A DNA stretch of 64,000 nt from Phoenix dactylifera. Lineage: Eukaryota > Streptophyta > Magnoliopsida > Arecales > Arecaceae. A program made the position numbers and the translations under genes. Position 1 is the first letter of the stretch; the number at the start of each line of letters is the position of its first letter. Shown here piece after piece: positions 24,394 to 34,327 of this stretch. The stretch covers positions 3,321,530 to 3,385,529 of the forward strand of contig NC_052401.1 in assembly GCF_009389715.1 (NCBI RefSeq). The letters run 5' to 3'. The notes beneath the pieces were generated by a model that saw only the letters and a list, made by a program, of their open reading frames with translations, searched no databases and was not told where the DNA came from.

Positions 24394-25003
24394 CCTGGTG
24401 TTGTGGGAAGGGCCTGAATATAGTCCCACATCGGCTAGTAGCGGAAAGGTTCTGTGCCTTAATTGGGGGGCAAAGCCCTTTCCTTTCGAGGCACCTTTTG
24501 AAGGGCAAAACCGTGAGGAGGGCTCCGGGTACGCTCGACCCCCAAAGCGGACAATACCTCGGGAGGAACGCGGTCCTCTTTCTCTGCTAGCTTAATGTGG
24601 GCTATGCTGTTGCGCGAGGCTCCGGCCAAAGCGCCGTCCCCGCAACAGATGGCGCTAGAAGGAGGGCCTCCCGCACATAGAAACTCTTCCTGGGCCTGGT
24701 GGGCTGTCACGGGTAAAACCGGCACAGGACCTTCCCGCTAGGGAGGTTATGTTGTGGGAAGGGCATGAATATAGTTCCACATCGGCTAGTAGCGGAAAGG
24801 TTCTGTGCCTTAATTGGGGGGCAAAGCCCTTTTCTCTCGAGGCGTCTTTTGAAGGGCAAAACCGTGAGGAGGGCTCCGGGTACGCTCGACTCTCAAAGCG
24901 GACAATACCTCGGCAGGAACGCGGTCCTCTTTCTCTGCTAGCTTAATGTGGGCTATGCTGTTGCGCGAGGCTCCGACCAAACCGCCGTCCCCGCAATACC
25001 TGG
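24394..25003 (+). mobile_element. complete TRIM retroelement (600 bp) with 5-bp target duplication
   Basis: Two 249-bp direct LTRs, 24399-24647 and 24750-24998, start TGTTGTGGGAAG and end CAACA (mutated to CAATA in the second). They flank a 102-bp interior. Two bases after the 5' LTR comes a primer-binding-site-like TGGCGCTAGAAGG; a purine-rich AGGGAGG precedes the 3' LTR. CCTGG occurs on both flanks (24394-24398 and 24999-25003), a perfect 5-bp target duplication. By eye about 12 of 249 positions differ between the LTRs. No protein is encoded, so mobility would need an autonomous partner. The LTR carries GTCCCACATCG near its start. The small size and missing coding region place it with TRIMs. 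Confidence 0.92.
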
Positions 25004-25159
25004 TATTGCTGTGCTTTGCAACAATAAAGAACTTGCAGCATTGTCGAGATCTATCTCTGTGTGGTGAGCAAATCACTTGACCTTCTGTGATCAAAGGAAG
25101 ATAATGCCAATTGCATCGACCATCCTGTTCCCTGACCTTTCATCACACTACATACATAT

Positions 25160-28060
25160 AGCAATAAATTTAAGATTGAATCAATGAAGCCAGCTTCATG
25201 CTTCAGCTTAGAACTGGACACTCTGTCCTGCCTACTGAATACCTGAAACCAGTCCACACAAATAGACTCTGCTGCTGGTTGAGTGCGAGGCCCAGGATGA
25301 GGAGAGAAGCCTAACCATGGCATTAATTCTTCTAAGATCCTCATGTCTTGTCCATTTGAACACCACTGCAACCAACCAAAATCCATCAATGGTGGACGAA
25401 ACCATGCCTGAATGACACTGAACCTCTTGTCTCCACAGCACTGCAGCTTCCCTCTCCCTAGTGCTATGAACACACTTGCTGAGATCTGGCTCAGCTCATA
25501 CCTTGTCATTGGTGTTGCCTCCTGTGAGATACGGGCTGAAGTCGGCAGCCCCAGCCGACTTCAGCCCCGTCTTCCTTCTTTGGAAGGGGCAGAACAGAAG
25601 ATCGCAAATGCAATCCTCTCCGGCTCCTTCGGGAGCGATCGGGGCGAGGCCGCTGCGGACGTCCCGCGGCACCTCCCCTCCAGCCGATCCGCGGCCAATC
25701 CGGCCGCGGACTACGCTTGACCGCCGCGATTTTCGCGGCGGAGAGCCGTTATGAAGGGGCTACAAAACTCCTTCGTTCCTTCCCCTAGGACCACCTTCCT
25801 CTCCTCCCTCTCCTCCCTCTTCTTCCTTTGTTCTTGCCTCCCGAGTGACCGGCGTCCCCTTCCCGACCGAGCGCCGTCCGGATCTCCCTCGCGACCATCC
25901 CCTGTTCCGAGATCCATCCTCTCCGTTTCGAGCGCCGCCGCTGCTTGACCGCCGGATCGAACAGCAGCGGCCGAGATCTTCCTCCCGCCACCTCCGTCGA
26001 CCGCCGGTAAGCCTTCTCTTGCCCTGTATTTCATGATTATTTTTTTTCTATTTAAGCTCTAAACCGAGGTCATCCTCGGATCCTCCCTTCACGGCCGAGC
26101 CGTTGTGGCACTCTGCCGCCGGCCACGACCGCCCTACCGACGGTCGCTTTCCCCGCGAGCTGCCGGCCGGGCCACTGTCCGGCCAACTAGGCCGGCCCCC
26201 CTTCCTCCCTTATTTTCCCATCTCCCCTGTTCGTGGGGAGATTGGGAAGGAAGAAGGCCCGTTGTGGGCCGAACTGGGCCAAGATTGGGCCCATTTCACA
26301 GTGGGCCTAACTTGGGCCCAGTTCACGGTGGGCCCAACTTGGGCCCAGCTTTAACCCGAACCCGAATCCGAACCCGAACTCGAACCCAAAACCAGAACCC
26401 GAAACCCAAAATCCGAACCCATTTGGCCAATAAATGAAATTTTGCAGTTAAGCCCTTGACAATATGTTATTTCATAAAAGGGTCTTCTGTAATTTGTGTT
26501 TGATCCCTAGAAGAAGTATTTATTACATAAAGGTCCTCAACTATGTTTGTTTGGTCCCTTTACCCAAGTTTTATTACGGAACGGTGCTATGCAATTAGAT
26601 ATTGGTCCCTGAAACGAATTTTTATTGCATAAATGATCCATTAGAAACCAACTTTGGGGGCCTTATTAGGCCAAGTCTATGCGGGCCCATTGGGCCATGA
26701 CCGATATAGGCCTTATCGGGCCATGCCCGCTATGGACCAACTCTGAGCCCTGTTGTGTTGTGCCCAGTAGTATTATTTTTGGATTTTGCTTAGCTCTGAA
26801 ATTAATAAAGGATTAATTAAATTTAAACAGGGAACCTGATCCGCCTACCTGAAGTAGGAATTAAGCGAGAAGAGGTAAATAACTTAATACTTCAAGTGTG
26901 ATTTCCAAATTATTTGATAAACTGACATATGTTTTGTATTCAGTAAAATGGGTCAAGCATGCTAAATTTTATTTGAAAATCATGTTATATACTCTGAAAT
27001 CCGTGAAATATGACTGTACAGTTTATGAAATCTATTTTTATATATATATACATTCTCAGCGTGGCTATGATCTGTTCTGTTCTGGCCTCGCCAATGGGGA
27101 TTATACGTTGGACCTGTCGACTTGTAATCTGTGAGGAACCGGTTTCGACACCGTGTCATCGGTGATTAGAATAGTGGTTTCTGGACACCGTTGCCATCGG
27201 TGACTAACAATAGTGGTTTCTGGCACTCTGTGCAACCCATGCCACTGGGTTAGTGGTCGTAGCCTATCATGTTGAGATTCTGGTATTAAAGTTTTCGGAA
27301 AAATGATAATAAGTTTTGAAAACAGCAAAACAATGATATTTATGATTTATTCCAGACATTATCCTGTATTTTGATCTGATATGCTCTGACCCTACTTTGG
27401 GGTATTTTGTTGCTTACTAGGCTAGTGTAGCTCATTATTTTATTTTCTCTGTTTTTCAGATTCAGAAGCTTGATCGCATGGGATTGGGGAGTGCGTTAGA
27501 TTTTCCGATGATTTCTTCGATTATTGGCATTTTAGTTAGATTAGTTTGAACATTTGAATTATGTTAGCAAATATTATTTTGGAATTTTGTAAGACTGCTT
27601 TTGAATGACTTTAATTATTTATGTCAATTTTAAACATCTGTGATTATCCTCAAATAAATCTAAATAATTATGTCAGTTTTGAACATTTGTATTTGCTTTG
27701 ATATGATCCGATGCCTTGCACGCCTGTGCGGCCCGCCGTGCGGGCGTGCGGCGTCTGCCGCGCCTCGGGCTCGGGGCGTGACACCCTCTTCTGCATCCTA
27801 ATCAATTCCTTCTGGTACGCCCACTGCTCCTAGAAGTCTTCTGCGATCTGCTTGCCTGCAAGTATCTCTAGCAACCAATTGATATTTTTAACTAGTTGAG
27901 AGATCTGTTCTATCAATGGCTTTCCTCCTATGTTTGCTGCTGTCTGACCAACAGGAACTGAACAGTAGGATTCTCCAAGCAGTTCCAGCAGATAATTCAG
28001 AGAAGAATTGCAAACAACTGATAATTCAGCCCTATGTGCGCGGAACACCGTTGGATCACC
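25160..28060 (-). pseudogene. BTB/POZ-family C-terminal region, split and broken
   Basis: Two minus-strand coding remnants read as one protein when the insertion at 25523-27783 is skipped. The upstream part (about 28060-27784) includes LNYLLELLGESYCSVPVGQT and INWLLEILAGKQIAEDF, then a TAG stop (27830-27832), then EQWAYQKELIRMQKR. The downstream part (25522 to about 25160) includes MTRYELSQISASVFIALGRG and FRPPLMDFGWLQWCSNGQD. From memory this order (ELLGE, SVPVGQ, NIDWLLEIL, RYELSRIT, GKGKLQC, DFGWLQ) matches the C-terminal part of plant BTB/POZ proteins of the At3g05675/At5g60050 type. The BTB domain itself is not seen. The stop, the insertion and loss of the family's end make a working product unlikely. 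Confidence 0.6.
25523..27783. mobile_element. 2.26-kb LTR-like insertion (solo LTR or non-autonomous element)
   Basis: The insertion runs from TGTGAGATACGGG to GGGGCGTGACA, that is TG...CA on either strand; read on the minus strand it begins TGTCACGCCCCGAG, a start I recall from plant Ty3/gypsy LTRs. It separates the two halves of the BTB-like pseudogene, which gives independent support for the borders. Flanking 5-mers CCTCC and CCCTC are similar but not identical, so the target duplication is unproven. The left end carries a perfect 14-bp inverted repeat, GGGCTGAAGTCGGC (25533-25546) with GCCGACTTCAGCCC (25554-25567). Inside are GGGCCCAACTTGGGCCCA repeats and an AACCCG array (26350-26425). 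No gag or pol is seen. Confidence 0.65.
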
Positions 28061-28514
28061 CACCGAACAGATCTCAAAGTGCTTGGAACTCCAGATGAAT
28101 CTTTCTTTCGCATGAAAGATACAAATTTGATGAGAAATAAACAAAAATATCGGAAATTAGTACGACTGAAGCTGAAGTAGCTACTTTCAAAGCAACAAGA
28201 AGAAAGATAACGACTGAAATGGAAGAGTTAGAGATGAAAAAAGAATTTCTCATTTCGCACCGCCATTCAAAACAGTACGTGAGATGAAAAGAATTTAATT
28301 TTTTATTATTATTTTTTGTATGTATAAAATCGAATCTATTGGATTAGAATTCTGGAGCTTTGATAAAGTAAAAGCTTCTAAATAGAATAGTTTTGAATAT
28401 GGATTTATTAGCAAAAAAAATCGCCCAGTTTTGAATTGGCGAAACAAGAATTTCAGGTCCAGCTCTTCTCCCATCAGACTTGGGCAGAATAGTAAAAACA
28501 AGTACAAATATTTG

Positions 28515-29202
28515 TGTTGGAGAAAAAGTGGATTGCTCAAAGCACGTGGATATATCACCGGCACTTGATCGCGAGCGTGACGACAGCAACCCTCAAGGTG
28601 CCCGACCCCAAGGTGCCCGACCCCAAGGCGCCCGACCTCAGCGCGCTCGGCCCCAGAGCTTGCAGCCTTAATCTCAGCTAAGTTGAGCCTGATCGACCTC
28701 AAGCCCAAAGAAAATCCAGTTAAAGGAATAAGCAAACCCCTCCCCTCCACCGAAAATCAAGTCCCCCTCCTCCTCATCCGGGGTCTAATCCCGCGATCTC
28801 CGCCTCAACGACTGCCAACGATTAAATGTGCACAATCTCAACGGACCGCTAGCCAGCCCAAAATCTCGGGCCGTCTACGGTAACTCATTAATTCACACGA
28901 TCACGTCCAATCACTACGGTAACTCATTAATTCGCACAGTCACGTCCAGTAATAGGTAACCCATACATCTCTCTTATAAAAAGGGGGACTTCTTCCTTCT
29001 CAAGAGAGATCTTTTCTTTTAGGTAATCTCTCTGCTTGCTTCACGAAAAAAATCTCTCGGACTTAATCATCGAAGGACCGGCGCCGGAACCCCCGGCCAC
29101 CGTCTTCTTACAGGTCCCTCAGAGAAAGTTGTTCGCCGCCGCATCCCGTGTTGGCTCCTCCTTCTTGTTCCGCGGTCACCCCGCATCCAGTTTCCAGTAA
29201 CA
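28515..29202 (+). mobile_element. probable solo LTR
   Basis: The stretch starts TGTTGGAGAAAAAGTGG and ends TTTCCAGTAACA. It contains a TATA box (TATAAAAA, 28975-28982) followed by pyrimidine-rich R/U5-like sequence and GGCGCCGGAACCCCCGGCC, as in plant gypsy LTRs. A 15-bp unit (AAGGTGCCCGACCCC) is repeated in tandem from 28595, and a longer unit with GGTAACTCATTAATTC is duplicated at about 28878 and 28919. Flanks ATTTG and ATTAA do not form a good target duplication and there is no adjacent primer-binding site, so the borders are uncertain. Confidence 0.5.
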
Positions 29203-29902
29203 ATTAATAGCACAGAAAAAATGGGTCCTCATCATTAATATGCACGACCGTAGTAATTATGGCCCATTAGAAGAATCGAAGACTATATCAAAGTTGCCGA
29301 CCCGGATGCAATTCGTGGGAGTTGATACGTTTCTTGTACAACTTGGGCTCATAAGTTACCTGGACATCATTACACCGTGCAGGTAACGAAAGCCTTCCCA
29401 GGGAACCGGACAAAGTTTTATTTTTGTTACACAAAGCCTTCCTATGTCGGTATCATCTCTCTTAGTATAGTCAATTCTTGCGTCGAATCTAATCACAATT
29501 ATGCATATCAAACACAATGATTTAAAGTGTTTTGCCTGACTCCTTGGAGCCTAAGGAATTCATTTCAAGGTAAAAGAGGCATTCGACCGCAACTTTTGGA
29601 AAGGAAAAGAAGCAATCACAAATCCTTGGGGACTCAAATAGTTTCGGGAAAAGGAAAATTAAAAAAAGTCAACAAAAATAGTTTTTTGGTTTGGTTAAAT
29701 TTTTTTAAAAAATAAAAAATAACATTCTCGTAAAAATAAGCCAAAGAAAATATAAAAAAGCAAACTTTTTTTTATCAGAAGTACCTTTAAATTATTAAAA
29801 TTTATGGATAATATCTTCTTCTTTATTAAGAATATAATAGATATTTCATACAACTTTTTCAGAAAAGTAAATGTTCAACCAAGCATAAGCCACTTTGTAA
29901 TA

Positions 29903-30246
29903 TACCACTTTTTTTTTGCCACCAAGATGCTAGCACGGTTGGAACAGGGCTAAGATTCAACGGAAGTGACCCAGGTTCGAAATGCATGGGAGTCGATTAA
30001 ATGTGGGGACCGAATATCCCCTGCTTAGTTTGTCCGGTGGAATCGTCATCTGGTACGCCAGTACCTAGGTGGCATTGGTGACGTACTCACACGTGGGGCA
30101 ACCCACAGGTCGGAAAGGGCACGCGAAAACTTGCGACTTCCATCGAACATTTCCCTAATGAAAGGGGCCCAGTGGGGGCTTCTACGCAGGTGGGTTCGTC
30201 CTTCCCCCTCCTATTTTTTCATCAAAAAAATGTACCACTTTTTTTT
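29903..30246 (+). mobile_element. tRNA-derived SINE with 14-bp target duplication
   Basis: The body (29918-30232) carries a Pol III box A, TAGCACGGTTGG (29931-29942), and a box B, GGTTCGAAATG (29974-29984), spaced as in tRNA genes. It runs to a T-rich then A-rich tail (ATTTTTTCATCAAAAAAATG). TACCACTTTTTTTT occurs on both sides (29903-29916 and 30233-30246), a 14-bp target duplication typical of LINE-dependent insertion. There is no ORF. The exact SINE family is not assigned. Confidence 0.85.
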
Positions 30247-31650
30247 ATGATCAATCAAAAAAACTAAAATTATTTTTTTCGACATAATATTTTTAAAAAA
30301 TATTTTTTTAAAATATTTTTTTTTTATGAATCAAACGGGCCATGAATGTCTTGAGTAGATATATTGCTGGCCCTCTGATCGCACATCCTTTGGCATAAAT
30401 GATTACCCACGGGTCATCTATTATGTCTGGTTGTGCATGCTTACGTTAGTTTGATGGATCAGTGAATAATTAAAGTAGAAGAAGTGGAAAGTTGGCAACG
30501 GTAAGTTCCATTGGAGGTGGAGAACCGCACGCAATAGCTTCCGGTATAAATATGCGAATTTAACGCCTCCAAACCTCCGAATCCACCGCCACCGACGGCC
30601 TACAAATAATAAAAGCTTCGAGCCATCTCTTTTTGACTTCGCAATGACACGATAACTTCGGAGTTAAAACAGATCTAAATAAAGTAATATACCTAGTTCT
30701 TAAAATGAAGAAAAATAAAAAGATTTGAGAAGATAGAGAAAAAAAAAAAACATAAGATAAATAGATACCACAAATCTTGGAGCACCGCAGAGATCTTACT
30801 ATAATCAAAAATGATAGATTAGAGGAGCAGAGCGGCCTCTCAACAAATCCTAACCTCTAATGCACCCCATTTCACCTACCTACCTGGAATGAGGAGAATT
30901 TTTTTTTATCAAAATTGCATTTACAGACCTCACAAAAATTTCCAAATTTATTGAACCAAATCGTAATGTGGGATGAATCAAAGAATTTAAGACGCACTTA
31001 ACAGTTCTGCTATGTATTATAAAATTTTATTGTTAGGTATAATGTAGAAGTATTTCTATATATTTGCTCAAAAACTATGCAAGCAACGTTGCGCCAATAT
31101 ATACCCACTAGGTAAATAAAAAACTAAGATACATATTATATTTATCGACAGAAGTCATAGTTGCATTACTCCTTAGGGATGAACTTGAAACCTTGCCTAA
31201 TTAATGAAAAAGATTCTATTCAGATACACAACATACGGTATAAAATTTCTTTAAACACTTGCTCTCCACCGAAGGTTCAATCTTTTTTGAAAGTATCCTT
31301 ATTGTCATCCCCAACTTAGTCACTGCTTCGGACAAGACTATGCTTAACCGAATTCCATTTTTTGAGAAAAGAAAAGAAAGAGTCTTCCAGATGTCCCCTG
31401 ATGGTATGCCTGGACCTTCCGACGCACTGCTTCAATGACTGATCAATATGAAAAACGACCAGCTCTACAACTTTTGGTGCCATATCTTCTAGAGCATATC
31501 ATTATATCTTAATCATATTATAACAGCATGAGTTGGAGCCTTTGTGCCTGTCACCTTTGCCTTGATGAAATTTATAGTAGTTTTTTCATTAAAAAAAAGA
31601 GAATTTTATAGCAGTTTCGTCTCAAAATTTTGTTGATAGTCTGATTGAAA
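30247..31650. other. intergenic, nothing supported
   Basis: AT-rich sequence with A/T runs. A minus-strand frame near 30560-30808 is Phe/Ser-rich with no recognisable family. The final part approaches the promoter of the next gene. Confidence 0.45.
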
Positions 31651-31721
31651 TAAGATGGAGTATGTCATTGTCCTCGTTCAAAATTTTCTCGACCGCCCCA
31701 AGCATCATTGCCATCCACTGC

Positions 31722-31822
31722 CACGTGTGCAGAGACCAGTATCTTCTCTACACGTGTATGATCCTCCTTTCGTAGTAAACCGACACGCGTCCGTCAAAAA
31801 GCGCCCAACTCCTCTATATAAG
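31722..31822 (+). promoter_or_regulatory. promoter with two G-boxes and a TATA box
   Basis: CACGTG occurs at 31722-31727 and again at 31751-31756, both followed by T (CACGTGT), and TATATAAG lies at 31815-31822, 72 bp before the start codon at 31894. CACGTG is the core bound by plant bZIP and bHLH factors in light and abscisic-acid responses; the specific input here is unknown. Confidence 0.65.
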
Positions 31823-31893
31823 GATCTCCCATCCTCTGCATTCTTCTCTCTTCTTCTTTCTAAGCAGATAAAGAGAAGAGAGAAGGTAACAGC

Positions 31894-33015
31894 ATGAAGA
31901 AGACATCTCCACGTCTCAACATAGAGAGGAAGTCTTCAATAGAGGATGAGCCTCGCACTCTCAGGCTTGATCAGTTCCAATATGCAAGGGTAGCCATTTC
32001 ATTCTTCTTTGTTACAACTAAAAAGATTACTCTTAAGTTGTTTGCCCATTTTATTTTGTTAGATATATGGTTAAGCTTCCTTGTATCCTTATATATGGTT
32101 TTGGTTGGATCCTTGAGTTAGAATTTGGTATTTGGATCCAATATATCTCTGTACAGTCCCTATTTAGATTGCCTATGTTGTGATATTAGTTATATATGTA
32201 ATATTTTTGGTAGATAGATGCATATGTAAGTATGGTGTTAGCTGCAGATAAAGATTAATTTGAACCTTGGTTTATTTCTTTCTTGCTATTTTTTCTTATT
32301 CTCTTGTAGTTGGATGTTGGCAGGGTGGAGAACTGGATCTTGTTGTACTTAATATCTCCTAGGGGCTTGTTTCTTTCATCTTTGGTGAATGAAACGAGGT
32401 GGATTTGCTCTCTCTTTTTTATTTTATTTTTTTGAAAACAAAAGAACAATGTTTTTTGGTTTTTATTTTTGCTTTCTTTACCAGTGACCTCTTGATGGCT
32501 TATTATGTTAATTTCTTAGTCATATATATTGTGATGATTCTTCTTCAGAAAGAAGAAAATTGGGGATGCATGGTTCTTACTAGTGACTTCTATGTGGTCT
32601 CTCAATAGATTGCTCACTTTATTTTGTTAGCTATACCTAGCATGAGTACAGTTAGATACACTGAAGTAATTAGCTCTTCTTTTTTCTTCTTTTCCTTTGT
32701 TATTTCAGGAGGAAGCATTATGTGTGCTAAGCACCAAAACCATAGAAGAGGCTCTTAAAATATTCACAGATGTGAGAGTCATATTTGTCATCTTTGGTTA
32801 AGATTATATGAAAATTTTGCCTAGTTAAAACTCCAAAGAAGGTTGTTTAGGTAATGAATCATGATCAAGTATTGCTTTTTCAGGGTCTGAAGCCAGTGCT
32901 CAGCATAAGGGACAACAAGGATTTGGATGCTGATGCTGAAATGTTGGATTGCGCAGAAATGGAGCATCTAAACCTCCCCTTGCTAAAGAGAGAAACAGTT
33001 TCCTCCCCTTTTTAG
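31894..33015 (+). CDS. small plant protein of unknown function (96 aa)
   Basis: Three exons, 31894-31989, 32709-32771 and 32884-33015, all phase 0, with donors AGG|GTAGCC and GAT|GTGAGA and acceptors TTTCAG|GAGG and TTTCAG|GGTC. The product begins MKKTSPRLNIERKSS, has RTLRLDQFQYAREEALCVL and KTIEEALKIFTDGLKPVLS in the middle, and ends with an acidic stretch (DLDADAEMLDCAEMEH) before LLKRETVSSPF. The middle should form two short helices. No signal peptide or membrane segment is seen; the basic start could be a short targeting leader. The RLDHxQYA...TxxIEEAL pattern reminds me of the small CCG-binding protein 1 (MEE14) family, but this is recall only. The splice pattern, TATA box and in-phase exons support a real gene. 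Confidence 0.75.
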
Positions 33016-33893
33016 CTAGTCTTTGCGCATATGATTGGTCCAAATTTTCCTTTGATCTCCTTAATTTCTTATTTTTCTAAGTTTTTTTTTTGAAAATTTA
33101 AATTTTTATATAAAGCAGGCATGTTGAGTGGTGGTGGAATAGCTTATGTAGCTATCCTCCATATGGGGCTCTTGAAGAACTACTCGGACTATTTGATCTT
33201 ATTTTCTTTTAGTTTTGTCACTTGTACAAACCTAAGAAGCTTCTGTACGGGATGTTGTTAAAAGAATTTCTAATGATGTCTACTATATGTTTTCCCAGCT
33301 ATGGTGCTGAATAAGGACCTAGAATTTTTGGCAGTTTAATTTGTTTGGATCAGAGGTTTATTCTCATTTGGTTTGACTTGCGAATTCATATCACTTCAAT
33401 TGTGAAGTCCCAAAGATATTGATAAAATCTATTAAGTCAGTGCTTGGATTACCACCTTTAATCTGACCTGCTCGCTTTGGAGGAGTCAGTGAGAGGTCGG
33501 TCTGTCTGTGCTCCTTGGGATTCTTGGAAACTTCAGAAGTCAAATGCATTGGAAAATTAGAGAAGAAGGACCGAAGGCCTCTATTTTATGCAGTAGAAAT
33601 TTCGAAGGCTGGAGAGTTAATGCCACATTACAGAACTTTGATGCTTATATATTAGCAAGGATTACGATCCAAACTAAGGCTGAAAAGATAGTGATTTTAT
33701 GCGCCCGCTACTAGAAATTCTTCCTCTTTTAAGCCTCTTTGATAGGTCAAAGCCAATGGAAGTTAGGAGGAACCTCACCCTTGACATGAATGAAGCTGCT
33801 GCAATATGAAGCACCTCCCTTGGCATTTTGTCCCTCACAGGGCACGGTTGCATTGCTACAGGAGGGGAAGAAACTAGCAGATATTAAAGTTCC
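33016..33893. other. 3' flank of the small gene and spacer
   Basis: The first 250-300 bp is probably the 3' UTR. No other gene is recognised. Confidence 0.4.
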
Positions 33894-34327
33894 AGTAACA
33901 ACTTAGGATCTTATTCAGAAAAACTAGTTAAAAGATATTATTTGGATTATCTGATTCTATATAAGTACCAAAGATCTACTTAGTAAATAACCGATATGGG
34001 ACTCAATACATGCTTGTATAGATCATCACATTCTCCTCTTGTTTAAGCTTTGGCATTCTCGTTAGGCTGAGAATCCAAATCCAATCACAAATACCATGAT
34101 TAACTCGTAGTCAGCTCAAATATACTTGTGTTGTATGGTTTTCTAGTGTACATAAGTTATAGGCTGGATCCACTCTGATATTGTTTATAACAACCTAAAA
34201 TCTTATCCAAAAAAGCTAGCCAGAAGATATTATTTAGATTATTTAATCCTATATAAATATTCTATATCTATTCAGCGAATAACCGACGTGAAATTAAACA
34301 CATGCTTGCACGGGTCATCACAATTCC
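33889..34327 (-). mobile_element. second TRIM retroelement (429 bp), minus orientation
   Basis: Two 137-bp direct repeats, 33894-34030 and 34186-34322, read TGTGATGA...TTGTTA on the minus strand. Next to the 5' LTR (34186-34322) lies ATATCAGAG (34173-34181), a mutated form of the initiator-Met primer-binding site TGGTATCAGAG. Next to the 3' LTR lies a purine tract, AAGAGGAGAA (34031-34040). Flanks GTTCC and ATTCC match at four of five bases. There is no coding capacity. The LTRs are clearly more diverged than those of the 24.4-kb TRIM, so this copy is older. Confidence 0.85.

Noticed and set aside
24399-24998. Cassandra-type TRIM carrying 5S RNA
   Set aside because: No 5S rRNA box A/C text or GCAGTTAAGC-like motif is present in the LTRs.
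24266-25094. Repeated frames ending CFALQKVPRKERALPPN and similar
   Set aside because: They are the same LTR read twice and are not genes.
25523-27783. Helitron, because of a hairpin near one end
   Set aside because: The ends are TG...CA, there is no CTRR after the hairpin, and the insertion is not between A and T.
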